Below are positions 1-7,528 of a stretch of DNA of 64,000 bases, in pieces (position 1 is the stretch's first letter; each line of letters starts with the position of its first letter). Below the pieces are notes generated by a model. That model was not told the origin of the DNA and searched no databases. It saw only the letters and a program-made list of their open reading frames with translations. Position numbers and translations under genes: made by a program. This stretch comes from Gluconobacter japonicus (lineage in GTDB: Bacteria > Pseudomonadota > Alphaproteobacteria > Acetobacterales > Acetobacteraceae), in NCBI RefSeq assembly GCF_002723975.1, contig NZ_BEWO01000012.1, forward strand, positions 1 through 64,000, written 5' to 3'.

Positions 1-1
1 A

Positions 2-373
2 GCCTATTTGGATGCACGATATGTTCAGGCTGCAGCGGGCTATCAAAATCATAAGCTGGAAGCAGTTGCTCCCTTTCAGGCAGCATTCAATGCAGAATAC
101 CGGCTGAAGTCCGTGCGGGGTTTGAGTGTCAACGCCGGATTTAATTATGTTTCACGCAGTTGGCTGGATGCAGGCAATACGGTGCGGTTGCCATCTTATA
201 TCGTGGGCAATGTCGGTGCAGCGTATAGTATGAAAATTGCGAACCACCATGTTGTATTGCGGGCCGCTGTCGAAAATATTGGGAATGTTCGTTATTGGAT
301 GAGTCGGGGGAATAGAAACCTGTTTTCAGGTGCTCCTCGTACAGTTTCCCTTAATGCCCGGTTTGATCTTTAG
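2..373 (+). CDS. TonB-dependent outer-membrane receptor, C-terminal end (partial)
   Basis: The gene enters from the left edge with its frame open from base 2 and stops at TAG 371-373, leaving about 123 residues. What remains is the last few strands of a TonB-dependent beta-barrel: alternating hydrophobic/polar strands, the typical late motif VENIGNVRYW (family pattern NLxxxxYW), and a final strand VSLNARFDL near the C-terminus. Such receptors import ferric siderophores or other chelates across the outer membrane. The ligand cannot be told from this fragment. The convergent neighbour is the ferrous iron (feo) operon, which fits an iron role but does not prove it. Plug domain and signal peptide lie outside the window. 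Confidence 0.8.
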   Translation, partial: AYLDARYVQAAAGYQNHKLEAVAPFQAAFNAEYRLKSVRGLSVNAGFNYVSRSWLDAGNTVRLPSYIVGNVGAAYSMKIANHHVVLRAAVENIGNVRYWMSRGNRNLFSGAPRTVSLNARFDL

Positions 374-400
374 ACTGAGAAGTCATCGGTATAATTTGAT

Positions 401-462
401 GATTGCAGCACACTGTGGCCGATCTGCCGCACTTCGGATATCTGCCACAGTGTGCTGCAATC
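401..462. repeat. Perfect 19-bp inverted repeat between convergent genes
   Basis: The left arm 401-419 (GATTGCAGCACACTGTGGC) is perfectly complementary to 444-462, with 24 bases between. The inner bases can form further short pairs (421-423 with 440-442; CCG 427-429 with CGG 435-437). It lies just past the stop of the TonB receptor and beyond the end of the feo operon, so a bidirectional terminator or cruciform is plausible. There is no good T-run on either side, so it is not a classical rho-independent terminator. Confidence 0.75.
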
Positions 463-562
463 CGCTTTCAGTTCTTAAGCTGATTTGTACGACCTTCTTT
501 GGAAAAAGGGACGTAAAATAATTCGTCTGCTCTTTCGTCAGGCCATTATAGACCATCTGTCT

Positions 563-584
563 TCAGTCCCCTTCCGGGGGCTGA
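563..584 (-). terminator. Possible terminator of the feo operon
   Basis: A 9-bp stem (563-571 with 576-584, one G-T pair) closed by a 4-base loop begins two bases past the stop codon of the last feo gene. The flank in the minus direction is not T-rich, so termination is likely but not assured. Confidence 0.5.
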
Positions 585-585
585 T

Positions 586-780
586 TTAATGGCAACCACC
601 AGATTTTCCGCTACATGCAGAGCAGTTGTCACAGCCTTTGGCATGTGAGGGGGAGGGAACACTGGTTGCAAGACCCATGGACATTTTGAGCCTTCTCCAT
701 CCTGTAGGAAAGAGGCGTGTGTACCAGTAAAGCGCTGCAAGGGAGACAAGCAGCACGGCAATGATCGTTTCAATCATCAT
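586..780 (-). CDS. FeoB-associated Cys-rich membrane peptide
   Basis: This is a 64-residue peptide whose ATG (778-780) overlaps the feoB stop as ATGA, with AGGAG five bases upstream. It has one N-terminal membrane helix (about residues 3-20), a basic stretch after it, and a C-terminal cluster GCDNCSACSGKSGGCH with four cysteines and a final His. Small membrane peptides with a Cys-rich tail commonly end feo operons and are annotated as FeoB-associated Cys-rich proteins. They are thought to help Fe(II) passage through FeoB or to sense iron or redox state, but the function is not established. Translational coupling and the Cys pattern make the call good. A longer reading frame in this phase, running back into feoB, is not used. 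Confidence 0.82.
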   Translation of the reverse strand: MMIETIIAVLLVSLAALYWYTRLFPTGWRRLKMSMGLATSVPSPSHAKGCDNCSACSGKSGGCH

Positions 781-2645
781 GCTTCTCCTGTGATGGCCTT
801 GGTCAGGTGGTAAACGATAAACGCAGCCAGATATGCCAGCCCGAAAAGGTAGGTGGTTGCACCTATAACGACCTTCATGGATCGGGTTTCCCTGCGCATC
901 ACAGCTAATGTGGAAATGCACTGGGGCGCATAAACATACCATGCCAGCAGAGATAAAGCAGTGGCAATGCTCCATTGGCTCGACAGGAGGGGGAGCAGTT
1001 TTTCTGGGGCTGCTTCTTCACTAACGCCGAGCGCATACACCGTCGCCAGTGCACTGACTGCGACTTCGCGCGCGGCGAGACCAGGAATAAGCGAGACGCA
1101 GATTTGCCAGTTGAACCCTATCGGGGCAAAAACCGGCAACATGAGATGGCCAATGCGCCCTGCCAGGCTGTAATCAATGGCTGCACCTGTGGCTCCCTGC
1201 GGGGGAAGGGGGAAGCTTGAGAGCCCCCAAAGCAGGACGTTTAGAGACACGATAATCGTCCCGACACGCGACAGGAACATGACCGCACGTTGCCAAAGCC
1301 CCAATGCGAGGCTCTTGAGGTTGGGACGGCGATAGGGGGGCAGTTCCAGAAGGAGCGGATGCTCTTCGGACTTTACGCCACGCGTCATGATGCGTGCCGC
1401 GACAACGCCACTGACAATGGCGACCGCATACAGTGCGAACAGGACGAGGCCCTGAAGCCCGAAAATCCCCAGAACTGTTTTGTGCGGAATGAACGCGCCA
1501 ATCAGAAGCGTGTAGACCGGAAGACGTGCTGAACACGTCATCAGCGGAGCAATCAGGATTGTGACCAGCCGGTCCCGGGGATTCTGAATGGTCCGTGCGG
1601 CCATAATGCCAGGAATGGCGCAGGCGAAACTCGATAGCAGGGGAATGAAAGACCGGCCGCTCAGCCCGGCAAGAGCCATCAGACGGTCCAGCAGGAATGC
1701 GGCGCGGGGCAGATAGCCGGATTCCTCTAGAGCAAGAATCCAGAGGAAAAGAATCAGGATCTGCGGGAGGAACACGATGACCGTGCCCGCACCGGCAATG
1801 ACGCCATCAGCCAGAAGGCTTTTCAGAACGCCATCAGGCAATGGCCTGAGGATCAGTTCGCCAAGCAGGGTAATGCCACTTTCCAGAGCGTCCATGAGGG
1901 GCTGAGCCCACGCAAAGACGGTTTGGAACATGACGAACAGGACAATGAGCAGGATGACCGGACCCCAAACAGGGTGCAGGAACCAGCGGTCAATACGATC
2001 GACCAGTCTTTCCTGCCCTGCGGAGCGGTCTGTGACATAGGTCTGAATCAGTCTGCGTACTTCTGCGTGAATATCCAGGCCATTCTGCAAGGGGGCCGGA
2101 GGGGCGGGGACCGGGTGATCCAGGACTTCCAGAAGTGGTTGTACACCCTGCCGGTGCAGGCTGATGACCGGGACAATGGTCAGCCCCAGATCGCGCTCAA
2201 GCCCCGCAATATCGATGGTCATGCCATTGCGTTTGGCCTCGTCCATCATACTGAGGGCGACAATGATCGGCACGCCAAGCTCACGGAGTTCCAGCAGGAA
2301 GCGGAGATGCAGGCGGAGATTTGTTGCGGACACCACGCCGATCAGGAGTTGCGGGCGAGGCTCCGTACGATGTCGCCCAAGGCAGACATCGCGTGTGACA
2401 TCTTCGTCTGGGCTGGTTGAGGAAAGGCTGTAAGCACCGGGAAGGTCTAGGACCCGGATGGATTTGCCTTGCGGTGTAGAAAAGAAGCCTTCTTTCCGCT
2501 CAACCGTGACGCCTGCGTAGTTCGCGACTTTCTGCCGGCTTCCGGTTAATTGGTTGAAGAGAGAAGTCTTGCCGCAGTTGGGATTTCCGACCAGTGCAAT
2601 ATGTAATGTGGAATCTGCGCGTAACGCTTGTGCTGGAGAAGCCAT
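777..2645 (-). CDS. feoB: Ferrous iron transporter B (Fe(II) permease with GTPase domain)
   Basis: The 622-residue protein moves Fe(II) across the inner membrane. An N-terminal small-GTPase domain carries the P-loop GNPNCGKTS (residues 20-28), the switch NYAGVT and DLPGAYSL. About eight hydrophobic segments follow in two gate regions (FVMFQTVFAWAQPLMD and SFACAIPGIMAARTI), with the conserved Cys in PLMTCSARLPVY. It is shorter than E. coli FeoB (773) but within the range of short alphaproteobacterial forms. It begins 8 bases after feoA and overlaps the Cys-rich peptide gene by 4, so the three form one operon. The start is the ATG at 2643-2645. Confidence 0.97.
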   Translation of the reverse strand: MASPAQALRADSTLHIALVGNPNCGKTSLFNQLTGSRQKVANYAGVTVERKEGFFSTPQGKSIRVLDLPGAYSLSSTSPDEDVTRDVCLGRHRTEPRPQLLIGVVSATNLRLHLRFLLELRELGVPIIVALSMMDEAKRNGMTIDIAGLERDLGLTIVPVISLHRQGVQPLLEVLDHPVPAPPAPLQNGLDIHAEVRRLIQTYVTDRSAGQERLVDRIDRWFLHPVWGPVILLIVLFVMFQTVFAWAQPLMDALESGITLLGELILRPLPDGVLKSLLADGVIAGAGTVIVFLPQILILFLWILALEESGYLPRAAFLLDRLMALAGLSGRSFIPLLSSFACAIPGIMAARTIQNPRDRLVTILIAPLMTCSARLPVYTLLIGAFIPHKTVLGIFGLQGLVLFALYAVAIVSGVVAARIMTRGVKSEEHPLLLELPPYRRPNLKSLALGLWQRAVMFLSRVGTIIVSLNVLLWGLSSFPLPPQGATGAAIDYSLAGRIGHLMLPVFAPIGFNWQICVSLIPGLAAREVAVSALATVYALGVSEEAAPEKLLPLLSSQWSIATALSLLAWYVYAPQCISTLAVMRRETRSMKVVIGATTYLFGLAYLAAFIVYHLTKAITGEA

Positions 2646-2653
2646 GGAACGTG

Positions 2654-2905
2654 TCAGACGGCACGTCGAAGCATGATTCGGGCAGCTTCCCCTTTCCGAA
2701 GAGCAAAACGCGAGGTTCCGAGGGATACGGCAATGGGGTCTGCGCCAACCGGGCCAGTGGCAACGATCTTAACGCTTTCCCCGGGAACAAAACCAAGCTC
2801 ACACAGGCGCGCACTGATCGGATCGGCAGCGGTCCGCTCTTCAACACGATCAATAATGGCGTAATTCCCTTTGGGAAGCGTATCCAGAGACCACATCAAC
2901 TTCAT
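2654..2905 (-). CDS. feoA: Ferrous iron transport protein A (SH3-like FeoA)
   Basis: This 83-residue cytoplasmic protein has the FeoA SH3-like pattern. LPKGNYAIIDRVEERTAADPISARLCELGFVPGESVKIV is followed by the loop DPIAVSLGTSRFALRKGEAARIML, with the typical late RKGEA motif. FeoA is required for FeoB-dependent Fe(II) uptake, probably by contacting the FeoB G-domain. It is the first gene of the feo operon; a possible Fur site lies 83 bases upstream. The initiating ATG at 2903-2905 gives the usual FeoA length. Confidence 0.95.
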   Translation of the reverse strand: MKLMWSLDTLPKGNYAIIDRVEERTAADPISARLCELGFVPGESVKIVATGPVGADPIAVSLGTSRFALRKGEAARIMLRRAV

Positions 2906-2987
2906 ATCCTAATGCGCCCCAGCGTTCTTTTCGAAAGGCTGGCTGAACACTAGATAAGCCCATCTGGCAGCAGCGGAAAGGGAAAGA

Positions 2988-3002
2988 TGAGAATTAATTG
3001 CA
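2988..3002 (-). promoter_or_regulatory. Possible Fur box upstream of feoA
   Basis: TGAGAATTAATTGCA fits the 7-1-7 Fur pattern TGATAATnATTATCA at 10 of 14 positions. It sits 83 bases upstream of feoA in an AT-rich stretch, where a Fur-repressed feo promoter would be expected. The match is weaker than the site at 45956. Confidence 0.5.
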
Positions 3003-3097
3003 TCCACATCTTTCTTTTTAAGATCCGGGTTCTTTTTATCCTGTCTTTTCAAAAGGGAGAGAGCCAGCTGGATTTGAGATTACGGGCATGTCTCTTT

Positions 3098-3114
3098 TTC
3101 CGGCATGGCCGGAA
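3098..3114. promoter_or_regulatory. Perfect 7-3-7 palindrome upstream of csoR
   Basis: TTCCGGC-ATG-GCCGGAA is a perfect inverted repeat 54 bases upstream of the chosen csoR start, followed by a 5-3-5 repeat GGTGC-TAT-GCACC (3125-3137). It may be an operator or leader hairpin. It does not resemble the ATAC...GTAT sites of the copper genes, so self-regulation by CsoR is not implied. Confidence 0.4.
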
Positions 3115-3168
3115 GGAGCAAGGGGGTGCTATGCACCTTCTGGCCCGAGTGTAGAGGAACTGTGCCCC

Positions 3169-3522
3169 ATGAGTGCTTTGACAGCAAACGAAGACGAATT
3201 TCCGGCAGAAGGGTGCATCCATTGTGCCACGTCTGAGACATCCGGAGAAAAGCGCGTTGAGCAGCCTCAGAAAAAAGCACTCCTGAACCGTATTCGTCGG
3301 ATTGAGGGGCAGGTTGGTGGTGTTCTGAATATGATTCAGGAAGACCGTTATTGCGTTGATATTCTGACGCAGATCTCGGCCATCAAGTCTGCACTGGATG
3401 GCGTATCCATTCAAATTTTGTCCACGCACGCCAATGGGTGCGTCCGAAAGGCCGTACAGGCGGATGGGGGCGAAGAGGCGATCGACGAACTGTTGCAGGT
3501 CGTGCGCCGGATGATGCGCTGA
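3169..3522 (+). CDS. csoR: Copper(I)-sensing repressor, CsoR family
   Basis: With the start at ATG 3169 the protein has 117 residues. The all-helical CsoR/RcnR/FrmR fold begins with NRIRRIEGQVGGVLNMI. The Cu(I) ligands Cys62, His87 and Cys91 are all present (RYCVD, then THANGC). Their spacing of 25 and 4 equals the Cys36-His61-Cys65 set of M. tuberculosis CsoR, which argues for copper rather than nickel or formaldehyde. CsoR blocks promoters until Cu(I) binds; its targets here are probably the ATAC...GTAT sites at 7012, 7100 and 11558. An N-terminal extension carries GCIHC (Cys16, His18, Cys19), not usual in the family. An upstream in-frame start at 3088 exists but would add unusual sequence. 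Confidence 0.9.
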   Translation: MSALTANEDEFPAEGCIHCATSETSGEKRVEQPQKKALLNRIRRIEGQVGGVLNMIQEDRYCVDILTQISAIKSALDGVSIQILSTHANGCVRKAVQADGGEEAIDELLQVVRRMMR

Positions 3523-3547
3523 CGCCTCTTCGGAGGTTGGGAAGGGT

Positions 3548-3823
3548 TTAGCGGTCCTGTGTGGCGTCGGGTGCCGTCTCAGGCATGGAGTCCATGGTCA
3601 TGGCCTGACATGCTTTGAACTGTTGCTGCATCTTCGGCGAAAGCGGTTTGTTCTGCTTTTTCAGCGTCTCAAGGCGATCGCACAGTTCCATCTGCTGATC
3701 CATGCTCAGACCTGCAAGCGGGTCTGCCGGCGCTGTTGAGGGCTGCTTGGGCATTGGTGTCGGGGAAGCATAGGCTGCTGTTGCAAAGAGCAGGATTGCG
3801 AGAGCGGGAAGGCTTTTTGTCAT
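3548..3823 (-). CDS. Small secreted protein of the copper operon, unknown function
   Basis: The 91-residue protein has a clear Sec signal peptide (MTKSLPALAILLFATAAYA, cleavage after about residue 19). The mature part is short and helical, rich in Met, Gln and Lys (LSMDQQMELCDRLETLKKQNKPLSPKMQQQFKACQAM), with two cysteines that could form a disulphide or bind metal. It is the last gene of the minus-strand copper operon, 27 bases after copB, so a periplasmic role in copper handling is inferred from position. I do not recognise the family. Confidence 0.72.
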   Translation of the reverse strand: MTKSLPALAILLFATAAYASPTPMPKQPSTAPADPLAGLSMDQQMELCDRLETLKKQNKPLSPKMQQQFKACQAMTMDSMPETAPDATQDR

Positions 3824-3850
3824 GATGAAAACTCCTGAGAGATGTGAAAA

Positions 3851-4624
3851 TCAAAACCAGCTTCGGATGCCAAGGCTGAAGCGGACCGAACCGGGCTGTT
3901 CGTTCTGATCGCGCGCAATTCTGCGAGCCTGCGTTAAATGGCCGGAGTAGGTGACGCCCACATACGGGGCGAATTTGCGCCAGAGTTCGTACCGAAGCCG
4001 CAGACCGGCATCCACGTCCGACAGGCCAGCGCCTGCCTGTCGAGACGGGTCTGACTTCGTGTAAAGATTGAACTCGGCCTGAGGCTGGAGGATGAGGCGG
4101 TTGGTCAGCAGAAAGTCGTAAGACCCTTCGATGCGCGCGCCGAACCGTCCCCGATCGCTGACATAGCCTGTGGCCTGAAACTCGAACTGATACAGGGCCA
4201 GTCCCTGAATACCGAAGGCGCCCCAGGTCCGTGTCGGGCCATCATCCAGATCGACGCGTACGCCGCCCTGAAGGTTCCAGTATGTCGAAATGGCACGGCT
4301 ATAGAGAACGTCCTGCTGGCCGTCGCTCAAGCGACCTTTCTCCAAGGTGCCTTCGGACTTGATCCAGAGTCGGTCATAATCCGTGCCGTACCAGACTTCA
4401 CCATCCCATCGGAAATCGGTTCCGGATGGTGCGTAACGTCCCTCCGCCTGCTCTAGAATACCGTGGAACCAACTGCTTTGATCCATCATGACGGGCATGA
4501 TGTTGCCAAGATGCGTGACGGAGCCTGGAACGGGAGCGTCTGCGGCGTGATACTGCATGGTGTCTTCCGCGCCTGCTGTCCCCGCAGCCATCAGGAACAG
4601 TGCGGTTGTCAACGCGGCCCTCAT
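3851..4624 (-). CDS. copB: Copper resistance protein B (outer-membrane CopB/PcoB)
   Basis: This is a 257-residue CopB-family protein. It has a signal peptide (MRAALTTALFLMAAGTAGA), a short Met-containing stretch (IMPVMMDQSSWFHG), then the conserved barrel beginning with DGEVWYGTDYDRLWIKSEG and ending ARDQNEQPGSVRFSLGIRSWF with a terminal Phe. CopB is an outer-membrane protein that works with the CopA oxidase in periplasmic copper tolerance. The ATG at 4622-4624 overlaps the copA stop as ATGA. It lacks the long Met/His repeat seen at the N-terminus of many CopB proteins; here that function seems to sit in CopA. Longer in-frame starts lie inside copA and are rejected. Confidence 0.93.
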   Translation of the reverse strand: MRAALTTALFLMAAGTAGAEDTMQYHAADAPVPGSVTHLGNIMPVMMDQSSWFHGILEQAEGRYAPSGTDFRWDGEVWYGTDYDRLWIKSEGTLEKGRLSDGQQDVLYSRAISTYWNLQGGVRVDLDDGPTRTWGAFGIQGLALYQFEFQATGYVSDRGRFGARIEGSYDFLLTNRLILQPQAEFNLYTKSDPSRQAGAGLSDVDAGLRLRYELWRKFAPYVGVTYSGHLTQARRIARDQNEQPGSVRFSLGIRSWF

Positions 4625-6405
4625 GACACCACCACAGTGCGGAACATCCCAAGATCCATATGGTACAGCAGGTGGCAGTGATAGGCCCACATGCCGGGGA
4701 CATCTGCCGTCACGAGATAGCTCATGCGGGAGCCGGGCTGGGAAATGATGGTGTGTTTGTAGGGGCGATAGTCTCCCTGCCCATTCTCCAGCTCGCTCCA
4801 CAGACCATGCAGATGGATCGGGTGTTCCATCATCGTGTCATTGATGAGCGTGAAACGGACGCGCTCGCCTTTCTTCAGTTTGATCGGGCCGGATTCTGAG
4901 AATTTACGGCCGTTAAAGCCCCAGATATAGCGCTCCATATTCCCAGTCAGATGCAGGATGATTTCCCGTGAGGGGGGGCGCGGGTCCGCGCCGGGCCGTG
5001 TTGCCCGAAGCTGCTTGTAGGTCAGGACGCGACGGCCGTTATTCTCCAGACCGTCCCCCGGGCTGCCCGTCCGGTCCATAGGCATCATGGCGACGTTCTG
5101 GTTTTCCACGTTGATCGGAGGCGGGCCGGGATCGTCCACTTCGATTTTTGGCATGGCCATGTGCCCCATATGGCTCATGTCCATGCCTGCCATAGGCATG
5201 TGATCCATCTCCTTCATGTCCATGCCGGGCATGGACATATGATCCATGCTTTCCCCGGGCTTCATGTTTCCCATGCCCATATCCACCATGGTGCGAACAG
5301 GGCGGGGATCCATGGGCGGGATCAGACCGCTCATGCCGACACGAGGGGCCAGCGTTCCGCGGGCAAAGCCTGTCCGATCTTCGCTCTGGGCAAAAATCGT
5401 GTACGCGCGGTCTTCCTTCGGCTGTACGATGACGTCGTAGGTTTCGGCTACCCCGATCCGGAATTCATCGACCGGAACCGGCTCGACGTCATTTCCATCA
5501 GCCTGGACAACCAGCATTTCGAGACCCGGAATACGGACGTCAAACAGCGTCATGGTGGCGCCATTGATGAACCGCAGACGCACCCTTTCGCCGGGCCGGA
5601 ACAAACCGTTCCAGTTCATGTCCGGGGCATGGCCGTTGAGCGTGTAGGTATAGATGATGCCGGACACGTCCGCGATATCGGTCGCGGCCATGTTCATCCG
5701 GGACCAGGCAAGCCGGTCTTTCAGCGCAGCCATGGCACTTCCGGCTTCACGGGCTTCCTTGGGGAAGGACGCAGCTGTGCGCTGACGGAAGACGTAATAG
5801 TCATCCTGCATTTTGAGATTGTTCACAATGTCATGGGGCATGACATCGGTCCATTCCCCCAGAAAGACGACATAATCCCGGTCACAGGCATTTGGGTCAG
5901 GCCGGATTGGGTCAATGATGATCGCGCCATACAGGCCCATTGCTTCCTGCATGTTGGAATGGCTGTGATACCAGTAGGTACCGCTCTGATGCAGCCGGAA
6001 GCGATAGGTGAAGGTTTCGCCGGGCGGGATTCCTGCAAAGCTGAGACCGGGTACGCCGTCCATATCCGCTGGGACACGAATGCCGTGCCAGTGGATGGAT
6101 GTTGTTTCATCCAGCGTATTCCGAACGTTCAGAGTGACCGTCTCGCCCTGTTTCCAGCGCAGGATGGGGCCGGGGATACTGCCTCCTATGCTGGGCGCAT
6201 GCATGGACTTTCCATCCAGAGAGACATGCGTTCGGCTGACCTTCAGGTCCCATGTATTGGACGGCATTGCGGGCAGGCAGCCGGACGAGGGGCGACCTTC
6301 TGCTTTGGCCTGTTGAGGCAGGGTGCTCAGGCAGGCCCCGGCGCCAAGACTTGTGACGAAGCGACGACGCGTCAGGCCGCGTGCGAGGCTGGAAAAACTG
6401 TGCAT
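4621..6405 (-). CDS. copA: Periplasmic multicopper oxidase CopA/PcoA family
   Basis: The 594-residue protein has a Tat signal (TRRRFVTSLGAGA, Arg13-Arg15) and three cupredoxin domains. Copper-site motifs are HWHG (105-108), HSHS (147-150), HPIHLHG near residue 528 and YHCHLLYHMDLGM (575-587), which gives the type 1, 2 and 3 ligands. A Met/His-rich insert around residues 375-425 (repeats of MDM, MDHM and HMGHM) resembles copper-binding loops of CopA/PcoA. The enzyme oxidises and sequesters Cu(I) in the periplasm. It follows an His/Cys-rich protein gene by 84 bases and is coupled to copB. The name is shared with the unrelated ATPase gene at 11638. Confidence 0.95.
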   Translation of the reverse strand: MHSFSSLARGLTRRRFVTSLGAGACLSTLPQQAKAEGRPSSGCLPAMPSNTWDLKVSRTHVSLDGKSMHAPSIGGSIPGPILRWKQGETVTLNVRNTLDETTSIHWHGIRVPADMDGVPGLSFAGIPPGETFTYRFRLHQSGTYWYHSHSNMQEAMGLYGAIIIDPIRPDPNACDRDYVVFLGEWTDVMPHDIVNNLKMQDDYYVFRQRTAASFPKEAREAGSAMAALKDRLAWSRMNMAATDIADVSGIIYTYTLNGHAPDMNWNGLFRPGERVRLRFINGATMTLFDVRIPGLEMLVVQADGNDVEPVPVDEFRIGVAETYDVIVQPKEDRAYTIFAQSEDRTGFARGTLAPRVGMSGLIPPMDPRPVRTMVDMGMGNMKPGESMDHMSMPGMDMKEMDHMPMAGMDMSHMGHMAMPKIEVDDPGPPPINVENQNVAMMPMDRTGSPGDGLENNGRRVLTYKQLRATRPGADPRPPSREIILHLTGNMERYIWGFNGRKFSESGPIKLKKGERVRFTLINDTMMEHPIHLHGLWSELENGQGDYRPYKHTIISQPGSRMSYLVTADVPGMWAYHCHLLYHMDLGMFRTVVVS

Positions 6406-6489
6406 ATGCTGAAAACCGGGAAACGGTGCAGGAAAACCGTAGCGTATTCAGACCCACGACAGATCAGAACGCTTACGGATCGGGACGTT

Positions 6490-6891
6490 TCAGGACAGCA
6501 GGAGTTTGGGAGGCGGAGGTGTCGGAATCCAGTCTGTACCAGACAAGGACGGATGGCCGGTCTGAACGAAACGTCCGGAAATGGCGATCTGAGCGGGAAG
6601 CGGTGTCAGATGCGCGAGCGTCAGAGCAGGCTCTGCCGACGCCGTATGGATATGGCAGCAGCCTTGCCCGTGACTGTCATGATGATGGGACGGCGCTTCT
6701 GACATCATGGCCCGCATATCATGCTGGTCACAACGAACAGTGGTCTGCTGTGTCATAGATGCGCAGTGCGCCATGGTCATGACGTGGGTTCTGGTTGCGG
6801 CATGTGCCGGGAATGCTCCCGCCATCAGCCCTATCTGCATCAGCAGACAGGCGATCAGGCCAAGCCATTTCCGGGTATGCGTTCTGAGCAT
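6490..6891 (-). CDS. His/Cys/Met-rich periplasmic protein, CopL/DUF2946-like
   Basis: From the ATG at 6889-6891 the product is 133 residues, with a signal peptide (MLRTHTRKWLGLIACLLMQIG...PAHA). The mature part has many possible copper ligands (THVMTMAHCASM, CDQHDMRAMM, SHHHDSHGQGCCHIH) and a proline-rich C-terminus (TPPPPKLLLS). Small proteins of this make-up, annotated DUF2946 or CopL, often open copAB operons. Here it is first in the minus-strand operon, 120 bases below a CsoR-like site. The family assignment rests on composition and position, not on a firm domain match. An in-frame ORF starting at 7023 would run across the operator and is not used. Confidence 0.72.
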   Translation of the reverse strand: MLRTHTRKWLGLIACLLMQIGLMAGAFPAHAATRTHVMTMAHCASMTQQTTVRCDQHDMRAMMSEAPSHHHDSHGQGCCHIHTASAEPALTLAHLTPLPAQIAISGRFVQTGHPSLSGTDWIPTPPPPKLLLS

Positions 6892-7011
6892 CTCAGATCC
6901 CTGTTCCAGACAGACAGTTCGATTTTCTCTGTCTGCCTTGTATGGCTCAATCCTATACCCGGGCGGGGAATAAATGGAAGAGCGATTTCCAGTGAGATGT
7001 GTTTTTGATGA

Positions 7012-7028
7012 ATACCCACCCACCGTAT
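7012..7028 (-). promoter_or_regulatory. Probable CsoR operator for the minus-strand copper operon
   Basis: Read on the minus strand the 17-mer is ATACGGTGGGTGGGTAT. It shares the ATAC start, the GGGTAT end and the exact length of the two plus-strand sites at 7100 and 11558. It lies 120 bases before the first gene of the cop operon. Such ATACCn(5)GGGTAT-type sites are known for CsoR in Bacillus. Confidence 0.6.
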
Positions 7029-7099
7029 AAAAATTTTAATTCGTTCCATTAACGATTTTAATTTCAAAATGCTCTCTGAATTGCCTAAGGAAAAAGTAC

Positions 7100-7119
7100 A
7101 TACCCAAAGGGGGTATAAT
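7100..7119 (+). promoter_or_regulatory. CsoR operator overlapping a -10 element, copZ promoter
   Basis: ATACCCAAAGGGGGTAT (7100-7116) is a 6-5-6 inverted repeat close to the Bacillus CsoR box. A perfect -10 hexamer TATAAT (7114-7119) overlaps its right arm, so bound repressor would cover the promoter. No good -35 is visible at the usual distance. copZ starts 48 bases further on. Confidence 0.75.
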
Positions 7120-7167
7120 GGAATCGCAGAATTCCAGGGATGTTTGAGCATCGGGGGACAAAAAGTC

Positions 7168-7380
7168 ATGACACAGACAGCACATCTGACGGTTGAGGGA
7201 ATGTCCTGTGAAGGATGTGCGAAGCGTCTTCGCGAGGCGCTGGAGGGTGTCGATGGTGTTTCCGCCGTGGCTGTCGTTCTGGATGGTGGTCAGGTGGCGG
7301 TTGCCTATGATCCGGCTGTCATAACCGTGGCAGGTCTGCGCGAAGCCGTTGAAGAGACAGGCTTTGATGCAGTTCCATAG
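7168..7380 (+). CDS. copZ: Copper chaperone, heavy-metal-associated domain (CopZ)
   Basis: This is a single HMA domain of 70 residues with the Cu(I)-binding motif GMSCEGC (Cys14, Cys17) and the beta-alpha-beta-beta-alpha-beta pattern ending in GFDAVP. It carries Cu(I) in the cytoplasm to P1B ATPases or to CsoR. The start at ATG 7168 gives the normal family length and follows a G-rich stretch that can act as ribosome binding site; the longer frame from 7069 runs through the operator. A CsoR-type promoter lies directly upstream. The TonB receptor gene follows, so they may share a transcript. Confidence 0.92.
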   Translation: MTQTAHLTVEGMSCEGCAKRLREALEGVDGVSAVAVVLDGGQVAVAYDPAVITVAGLREAVEETGFDAVP

Positions 7381-7528
7381 CGTGCGTCTGCCTTCTCATT
7401 CCTGAGGGTGCGCGATAGACAGTCATCCGGTTCAACAGGTGAAACCAGTACCGGGTGTCATGTCGCAGAATAATATTCTTAAAGTGAAACAGATCATGCG
7501 GCAGTCTTATCATTCCTGGACAGGTTTC

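Noticed and set aside
3088-3168. Upstream start for csoR giving 144 residues
   Set aside because: The extra 27 residues do not resemble the family and would span the palindromes at 3098-3137; ATG 3169 is preferred.
5150-5285. Tandem-like DNA repeats in copA
   Set aside because: The repeated CATGCC/CATATG words come from the Met/His-rich protein insert, not from a separate DNA repeat.
5161-6702. Plus-strand 513-codon frame rich in His across the copA oxidase gene
   Set aside because: It is the antisense shadow of copA. The His repeats are simply the complement of the Met-rich insert (ATG read as CAT). The minus-strand frame has all multicopper oxidase motifs.
6892-7023. Longer N-terminus for the His/Cys-rich periplasmic protein
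   Set aside because: It would place 44 residues before a good signal peptide and cover the CsoR-like operator.
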